From: CAZBUB01 sp964494985
GTDB taxonomy: Bacteria > Desulfobacterota > Desulfovibrionia > Desulfovibrionales > Desulfothermaceae
Length of the DNA: 19,640 nt
Direction of reading: 5' to 3'
Assembly (NCBI GenBank): GCA_964494985.1
Contig: CAZBUB010000044.1
Coordinates: forward strand, 1-19,640
In this document: piece by piece, positions 14,546 through 19,640 of the stretch
Numbering within the stretch: position 1 is the first letter of the stretch
Layout: every line of letters starts with the position of its first letter
The notes under the pieces: generated by a model
Databases searched by the model: none
Told to the model about the DNA's origin: nothing
The model's input: only the letters and a program-made list of their open reading frames with translations
Position numbers and translations under genes: made by a program

Positions 14546-17500
14546 ATGCCTGCAAAAAATCCTGTGATTTCCAGATCGGAATATCAAGCCTGCATCTTCG
14601 ATCTAGACGGTGTGGTCACCACAACCGCGAGGCTCCACGCTGAGGCCTGGAAGGAGCTGTTCGACCAGTTCCTGCATGAAAAATACGGAGATGAGGGGTT
14701 CACCCCGTTCAGCATTGAAACGGATTACCGCGACTATGTAGATGGCCTGCCCCGCTATCAGGGAGTGAAAGCCTTCCTGGATTCCAGGGGGATTTCTCTA
14801 CCCTGCGGAAGTGTGGATGACTCGCCAGAAGCAGAGACGGTCTGCGGACTGGGCAACCGAAAGAACAAGATCTTCAATCAGAGCATCCAGCAAAAGGGCG
14901 TGGATGTGTACGAGACCAGTGTGGACCTGATCCATCAATTGCGCAGCCGCGCCTTTCGCATCGCTGTAGTCTCCTCCAGCAAGAATTGTCAGAAAGTTCT
15001 CGATGCCGCCAACATCTGTCCTCTTTTCGACATCCGGGTGGACGGCATCGACATCGAGCATAACGACCTCAAAGGCAAGCCTGAGCCGGACTCCTTCCTG
15101 GAGGCGTGTCGGCTCCTTAATGTGCCCCCATCCCGGAGCGTGCTTTTTGAGGACGCCATATCCGGAGTCCAAGCTGGACGAAAGGGAGGCTTCGGAATGG
15201 TGGTGGGAGTGGATCGCACTGGAGTGCAGGAACAGCTCCTGGAAGCAGGAGCAGACATAGTAGTGCAGGATCTGGGCGAGGTCGATTTAAAGGACGATGT
15301 TACGCGTTTGCCCCACGGTCTTATTTTCTTTGAGGAAATCAGGAAGCGCTTCGAGGACAAGCGAGTCGCGATCTTTTTGGATTACGACGGGACCCTGACC
15401 CCCATTGTCTCCAGACCGGAAGAGGCCACCTTGTCCCAGGAAATGCGCAATGTCCTGTCCAGCCTGACCGAGAAGTGCACCGTCGCCGTTATCAGCGGCC
15501 GCGGCCTTGCGGATGCCAGGCAACTCGTTGACGTAAAGGGGCTCTATTTCGCCGGCAGTCACGGATTCGAGATCGAAGGGCCGGGAGGACTCCATATGGA
15601 GGTGGAGGAAGCACAGCAGAGCCTGCCTGCTTTGGAACAGGCAGAATCTGATCTGCGTCGTGACCTGGCCAAGATAGACGGGGCCCAGTTGGAACGTAAG
15701 AAATTCTCCATGGCAGTGCATTACCGCAATGTGGCAGAGGAGCGCGTTTCTGAGGTGGAAGCCTGCGTGGATCGGGCCTTGGAGCGCGCGGGCGGGCTCC
15801 GCAAAGGGACAGGCAAGAAGGTTTTCGAGCTGGGCCCGGATATCCCCTGGCACAAGGGCAGGGCGGTGCAGTGGCTCCTGCGCGAGCTGGAGCTGGACCA
15901 GTACGGGGTGATCCCCATCTTCATCGGCGACGATGTCACGGACGAGAATGCTTTCCACGCCCTCTCCAAAAAAGGTATCACTCTGGTGGTGGCCAATGAG
16001 TCGCGCCCCACTGAAGCCAAGTACAGGCTGGAATCCGTGAACGAGGTGCGCAGCTTTTTGACTATGCTCTACGCCTATCTGCGCAACTGGCGCACTTGGT
16101 CCCTGGATTACACTGAATACGTTCCCGAGCTGCAGGGTCTCCGGGAGGCCCTGTGCACCCTGGGCAATGGATATTTCGCCACCAGGGGGGCAGAACCGGA
16201 GAAGAAGGCGGATGCAATCCACTATCCTGGAACTTACCTTGCAGGCGGATACAACCGCCTGCAAACCGAGATAGCTGGACGGATCGTAGAGAACGAGGAT
16301 CTGGTGAACATGCCCAACTGGCTGGGCCTCACTTTCCGCTTTCCGGGCGAGGAGTGGTTCAACTTGGATGAGATGGAGCTTGTGTCCTACCGCAAGGGAG
16401 TGGACCTCAAGAACGGCGTGTTCTATCGTTTCCTGCACGTGCGAGATCAGGCCGGAAGGGAAACGCGTATCTACCACCGCAGGATCGTATGCATGCACAG
16501 CCTGCACATGGCCGCTCTGGAGACAGGCATCGTACCGGTCAATTGGTCCGGGGAGCTGGAGATACGCAGCTCCCTGGATGGCCAAGTGGACAACTCTGGG
16601 GTCAAGCGCTACCAGGCCTTGAACAACAAACATCTGGAGCCGGTGTTTACCAGAGAGATCGATGAGCAGACCATCGGGCTGCAGGTGCAGACCAATCAGT
16701 CCAAGCTCGCCGTGGCCCAGGCCGCCCGAACAGAGGTCTTTCGACAGCGCAAACCCTTTCGTGCGCAACGGGAGTGCCACAGGGAATCGGCTTACATCGC
16801 CCACGTTTTCCGTGAGCAGCTCGCAGAAAACCAGGGACTGAGAGTGGAGAAAGTGGTTTCGCTGTTTACTTCCCGGGATCCTGCCATATCCGAACCTTTT
16901 TTGGAGGCTTATGAGGCAGTCTGTCGCTCTGGACGTTTCATATCCCTTCTCCGGAGCCATACTCAAGCCTGGAAACAGCTGTGGCGCAGATTCGCCATGG
17001 AGTTGGAACTCAATATGAACGGCTCTCCAGAAGCTGGAGCCGTGGACTATGATCACTATCACTATGTGCAGCGTACCATGCACCTGTATTGCTTCCATCT
17101 GCTGCAAAGCGCCTCCATGCACTCCATGGACATTGACGTGGGCATGCCTGCAAGGGGCTGGCACGGGGAGGCCTATCGCGGCCACATCTTCTGGGATGAG
17201 ATCGTCATCTTCCCTTATCTCAACTTCAGGGCTCCCCAGATTACTCGCTCCCTGCTCATGTACCGCTATCGCCGGCTGGACAAGGCTCGGCAGATGGCCC
17301 GGGATTTGGGGTACAAAGGGGCCATGTTCCCCTGGCAGAGCGGGAGCAACGGTCGGGAGGAGACCCAGAGCATGCACTTAAATCCCAACTCCGGACGCTG
17401 GCTCCCAGACAAGTCGCATCTGCAACGTCACGTCAACGTGGCTATCGTGTACAATATCTGGCAGTACTGCCAGATCAGCGGTGACTCAGAGTTCCTCTCC

Positions 17501-18526
17501 TTTTATGGTGCGGAGATGATCCTGGAGATTGCGCGTTTCTGGTCCAGCATCACCTCGTACAACGAGGAGCTGGACCGCTTCGAGATTCACGGGGTCATGG
17601 GGCCGGACGAATTCCACGAGGGCTACCCAGATGCGGATCGCCCCGGACTGAGCAACAATGCCTACACCAATGTCATGGTGGTCTTTGTCATGAACCGGGC
17701 CCTGGAGCTTCCGGTTATCTTGCCCAAACAGGAGTGGGACCAGCTTTGCGAGCGACTCGACGTGCGCAAGGCGGAAATCGATCGCTGGCGGGAGATCAGC
17801 CGGAAGATGCGGGTGGTCTTCCACGACGGCGGGATCATCAGCCAGTTTGAGGGCTACGATCAGCTCCAGGAGTTCGACTGGCAGGGCTACAAGGCGAAAT
17901 ACAGGGATATCAAGAGGCTGGATCGCATTCTGGAGGCGGAAGGGGATACCTGCAATCGTTACAAGGCCTCCAAGCAGGCGGATGCGCTGATGCTCTTCTA
18001 CCTCTTCAGCGCCGAATATTTGCAGGAGCTCTTTGGACAGCTGGGATACGAGCTCAAGCCTGAGGACATTCCCAGAAACATTGACTACTACCTGGAGCGA
18101 ACCTCCAATGGCTCCTCCTTGAGCTATGTGGTGCACTCCTGGGTGGCCGTGCGCAGGGACAGGCGGCATTCCTGGAGGCTCTTCGAGGAGGCGCTCAAGA
18201 CGGATGTGGAGGATATTCAGGGCGGGACCACCGCCGAAGGGATCCACCTGGGAGCCATGGCCGGATGTGTGGATATCGTGCAGCGTTGCTTTACCGGCCT
18301 GGAGGCCAGGGGCAATGTGCTGCGCTTCAACCCGCATTTCCCGGAGGAACTGAATCGGGTCAGGTTCCATCTGCGTTATCGGGGCCACTGGATTGAGCTG
18401 GATATCAACAGGGATAGAGTGCAGGTTGAGGCCCTGCAGAGCGGGGCGGAACCGGTCTCGGTCCAGATAATGAACTCAGTATATGAGCTGGACCAGGGGC
18501 GGATCATCGAGCATAAGCTCGGATGA
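14546..18526 (+). CDS. Trifunctional fusion: beta-PGM-like HAD + trehalose-6-P phosphatase + GH65 phosphorylase
   Basis: 1326 residues from ATG 14546 (AGGAG seven bases upstream; the frame is open further back without a better site). Domain 1, about 1-245: HAD of the beta-phosphoglucomutase type, FDLDGVV (D19, D21), VVSSS, K178 in GKPEPD, FEDAISGVQAG. Domain 2, about 265-505: OtsB phosphatase, FLDYDGTLTPI (D279, D281), ISGR (316-319), GDDVTDE (461-467). Domain 3, about 510-1326: GH65, with FWDEIVIFPYLN, general acid E1022 in GPDEFHEGY, and the phosphate site GTTAEGIHLGAMAG (1227-1240). Inferred chain: trehalose-6-P to trehalose, phosphorolysis to glucose plus beta-glucose-1-P, mutase to glucose-6-P. 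GH65 could instead prefer kojibiose, maltose or trehalose-6-P. No signal peptide: cytoplasmic. Monocistronic, ending at the terminator at 18614. More GC-rich than its neighbours. The 696-codon antisense frame inside it is a shadow. Confidence 0.9.
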   Translation: MPAKNPVISRSEYQACIFDLDGVVTTTARLHAEAWKELFDQFLHEKYGDEGFTPFSIETDYRDYVDGLPRYQGVKAFLDSRGISLPCGSVDDSPEAETVCGLGNRKNKIFNQSIQQKGVDVYETSVDLIHQLRSRAFRIAVVSSSKNCQKVLDAANICPLFDIRVDGIDIEHNDLKGKPEPDSFLEACRLLNVPPSRSVLFEDAISGVQAGRKGGFGMVVGVDRTGVQEQLLEAGADIVVQDLGEVDLKDDVTRLPHGLIFFEEIRKRFEDKRVAIFLDYDGTLTPIVSRPEEATLSQEMRNVLSSLTEKCTVAVISGRGLADARQLVDVKGLYFAGSHGFEIEGPGGLHMEVEEAQQSLPALEQAESDLRRDLAKIDGAQLERKKFSMAVHYRNVAEERVSEVEACVDRALERAGGLRKGTGKKVFELGPDIPWHKGRAVQWLLRELELDQYGVIPIFIGDDVTDENAFHALSKKGITLVVANESRPTEAKYRLESVNEVRSFLTMLYAYLRNWRTWSLDYTEYVPELQGLREALCTLGNGYFATRGAEPEKKADAIHYPGTYLAGGYNRLQTEIAGRIVENEDLVNMPNWLGLTFRFPGEEWFNLDEMELVSYRKGVDLKNGVFYRFLHVRDQAGRETRIYHRRIVCMHSLHMAALETGIVPVNWSGELEIRSSLDGQVDNSGVKRYQALNNKHLEPVFTREIDEQTIGLQVQTNQSKLAVAQAARTEVFRQRKPFRAQRECHRESAYIAHVFREQLAENQGLRVEKVVSLFTSRDPAISEPFLEAYEAVCRSGRFISLLRSHTQAWKQLWRRFAMELELNMNGSPEAGAVDYDHYHYVQRTMHLYCFHLLQSASMHSMDIDVGMPARGWHGEAYRGHIFWDEIVIFPYLNFRAPQITRSLLMYRYRRLDKARQMARDLGYKGAMFPWQSGSNGREETQSMHLNPNSGRWLPDKSHLQRHVNVAIVYNIWQYCQISGDSEFLSFYGAEMILEIARFWSSITSYNEELDRFEIHGVMGPDEFHEGYPDADRPGLSNNAYTNVMVVFVMNRALELPVILPKQEWDQLCERLDVRKAEIDRWREISRKMRVVFHDGGIISQFEGYDQLQEFDWQGYKAKYRDIKRLDRILEAEGDTCNRYKASKQADALMLFYLFSAEYLQELFGQLGYELKPEDIPRNIDYYLERTSNGSSLSYVVHSWVAVRRDRRHSWRLFEEALKTDVEDIQGGTTAEGIHLGAMAGCVDIVQRCFTGLEARGNVLRFNPHFPEELNRVRFHLRYRGHWIELDINRDRVQVEALQSGAEPVSVQIMNSVYELDQGRIIEHKLG

Positions 18527-18613
18527 TAACTGGAGCGCGAAAAACAGCACTAAGGTCAGAGTGCCGAAACATCTATCATCCCCTCAATGGGCACAATGAA
18601 GCATGGAGCACTT

Positions 18614-18650
18614 CAACGAAAAGGGCGAGCGCTGCTCGCCCTTTTCGTTG
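18614..18650. terminator. Bidirectional Rho-independent terminator
   Basis: Perfect 17-bp stem: CAACGAAAAGGGCGAGC, loop GCT, GCTCGCCCTTTTCGTTG. The GC-rich inner stem is flanked by AAAA and TTTT, so it reads as an intrinsic terminator from both strands. It lies 88 bases after the fusion gene and about 90 bases beyond the stop of the convergent nuclease gene. Confidence 0.8.
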
Positions 18651-18657
18651 GTCAAAA

Positions 18658-18723
18658 TATCGATAGCGATTACGACCACGACAGCGAGGGGAGGGCACAT
18701 CGTGGTCGTAATCGCTATCGATA
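18658..18723. repeat. Long palindrome, perfect 24-bp arms
   Basis: The left arm 18658-18681 contains ATCGATAGCGATTACGACCA. Its exact reverse complement is 18700-18723. The 18-base loop is CAGCGAGGGGAGGGCACA. It starts 8 bases after the terminator hairpin. There is no T-tract next to the stem, so a terminator role is less obvious; a REP-like or mobile palindromic repeat is an alternative. Confidence 0.7.
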
Positions 18724-18740
18724 CTCGTGATCTCTACCTT

Positions 18741-19640
18741 TTATGCTCCTGGTGCTATACCTCTGGCCCTCATTTCCAGGGCATAGGTTTTGACCAGGAA
18801 GATGTGCGGATATTTTCGAGCGATATAGCGCTCCACCTCGGGCGCAAAGGTATATCCTATGAGCAGAGGGAAGAAGCGGCCGTCCAGGACGTCAGCCAAT
18901 CGCTCCAGCATGCTGGCAAATCTGTCAGCGTCCTTTTTGCCAGGCTTGGCCTTGCACTCTGCGATAAGATGAGCGGTACCTCCATTTATTCTTCCTGAGG
19001 CCAGAATGTTTATTTCATCGTATTTGCCTGAAGGATACTCTATATTGCGCCTGTCCAGGTAATCTACTTGGAGACCAAACTCCAGGCGGGCATATTCTGG
19101 AATGAAAGGCATCAAGCGGTCTTCTATACCATAGCCTACAGAATCAGAGAGTCCGCCCACCTGTTTCTGCAATTGCTGATGACTCTTGGCCAGCTTTCGG
19201 ACCTCTGCTTCGGTTTTGGCTTGGGCTTGAGCTAATTCCTCCATCCTTTGGGAGAGGGTGTTTACCCTGGCTTCAGTTCTGGCCTGGGCCTGAGCCAACT
19301 CTTCCATTCTCTGGGAGAGGGTGTCTACTCTGGCTTCAGTTCTGACCTGGGCTTGGGCCAGCTCCTCAATTCTCTGGGAGAGGGTGTTTACCCTGGCTTC
19401 AGTCCGGGTCTGGGCCTGAGCCAACTCTTCCATTCTCTGGGAGAGGGTGTCTATTCGAGCTTCAGTTCTGGCCTGGGCTTGCGCTAAGTTTTGAACGATT
19501 TCCTTGAGCTCTCGAAATTCGTCCTTAGTCACTCTTTCCTGGCTTTGCCGCTCGATTTCTTCCAATATGGAGTAAAGGACCTGGCGGAGATCAGGATCCA
19601 CCGTGTCCAGCTGGCGCATGAGGCTGACGCTTATTTCCAT
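18741..19640 (-). CDS. Coiled-coil protein with a PD-(D/E)xK nuclease-like C-terminus (DUF3782-type)
   Basis: 299 residues if ATG 19640 is the true start; that codon is the last base triplet of the window, so the ribosome site is not visible and the protein could be longer. Residues 30-160 are a long coiled coil containing five 21-residue repeats. The C-terminal part (about 160-295) has GYGIEDRLMPFI, then D208 in KYDEINILASG and E228-x-K230 in LIAECKAK, the D...ExK pattern of restriction-like nucleases; E173 may also contribute. Proteins of this layout are often multi-copy in bacteria and of unproven function, plausibly DNA- or transposition-related. It converges on the trehalose fusion gene across the hairpins at 18614-18723. 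Confidence 0.75.
   Translation of the reverse strand: MEISVSLMRQLDTVDPDLRQVLYSILEEIERQSQERVTKDEFRELKEIVQNLAQAQARTEARIDTLSQRMEELAQAQTRTEARVNTLSQRIEELAQAQVRTEARVDTLSQRMEELAQAQARTEARVNTLSQRMEELAQAQAKTEAEVRKLAKSHQQLQKQVGGLSDSVGYGIEDRLMPFIPEYARLEFGLQVDYLDRRNIEYPSGKYDEINILASGRINGGTAHLIAECKAKPGKKDADRFASMLERLADVLDGRFFPLLIGYTFAPEVERYIARKYPHIFLVKTYALEMRARGIAPGA
19173..19487 (-). repeat. Five tandem 63-bp repeats encoding coiled coil
   Basis: Residues 52-72, 73-93, 94-114, 115-135 and 136-156 follow LAQAQxRTEARVxTLSQRME plus E. The first four units are nearly identical and alternate ID/VD with VN at the same position; the fifth has drifted. 21 residues is three heptads, so units can be added or lost without breaking the coil. 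Confidence 0.85.

Noticed and set aside
15287..17377. Open frame of 696 codons on the minus strand inside the trehalose fusion gene
   Set aside because: It is exactly antisense to the OtsB and GH65 domains, its peptide resembles no family, and long antisense frames are expected under GC-rich codon use. The same applies to 17486-18388.
19173..19487. Regular spacing of similar units, considered as a CRISPR array
   Set aside because: Units are 63 bp, contiguous without spacers, and encode in-frame heptad repeats of a coiled coil.

Overview
The window looks like accessory chromosome from a Gram-negative bacterium of intermediate GC. The style of several genes (the SAM methyltransferase, the UPF0175/DUF3368 pair, the HAD-HAD-GH65 trehalose fusion) suggests a sulfate-reducing Desulfovibrionota-like organism. 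That taxonomic guess is inference; no rRNA or other marker is present.

Layout. 1-3050 is a gene graveyard: a flavodoxin-domain pseudogene with one in-frame stop, an intact SAM methyltransferase, an istA fragment, an internally deleted IS21-family element with both ends (1515-2101), a truncated methyltransferase, and a UPF0175 antitoxin whose DUF3368 PIN toxin is cut off. 3287-6943 is a large exported tricorn-type protease with its catalytic residues in place. 7326-7888 is a MazF/PemK toxin with a ribbon-helix-helix antitoxin on the minus strand, behind a promoter buried in inverted repeats. 8000-8900 holds a DUF6544 fragment and repeat or IS-end debris. 8929-10758 is the housekeeping GTPase BipA/TypA. 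11224-14342 is a defence/toxin-antitoxin stretch: a FitAB-type VapBC pair behind a good promoter, a nested inverted-repeat element, a DUF1622 membrane protein, an AbiEii-like nucleotidyltransferase with an unrecognised overlapping partner, and an orphan Phd antitoxin. Two isolated IS21-type ends punctuate that stretch. 14546-18526 is a 1326-residue fusion of a beta-phosphoglucomutase-like HAD domain, a trehalose-6-phosphate phosphatase and a GH65 disaccharide phosphorylase. A bidirectional terminator hairpin and a second, 24-bp-arm palindrome separate it from a convergent coiled-coil/PD-(D/E)xK nuclease gene at the right edge.

How the parts work together. The fusion could by itself turn trehalose-6-phosphate into glucose plus glucose-6-phosphate. 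Most other genes are self-contained plasticity modules (five toxin-antitoxin loci, two of them broken or orphaned) scattered among remnants of at least one IS21-family element. The strongest leads are the trifunctional trehalose enzyme, the AbiEii-like pair with a non-AbiEi partner, and the inverted-repeat structures at 12041-12302 and 18614-18723.
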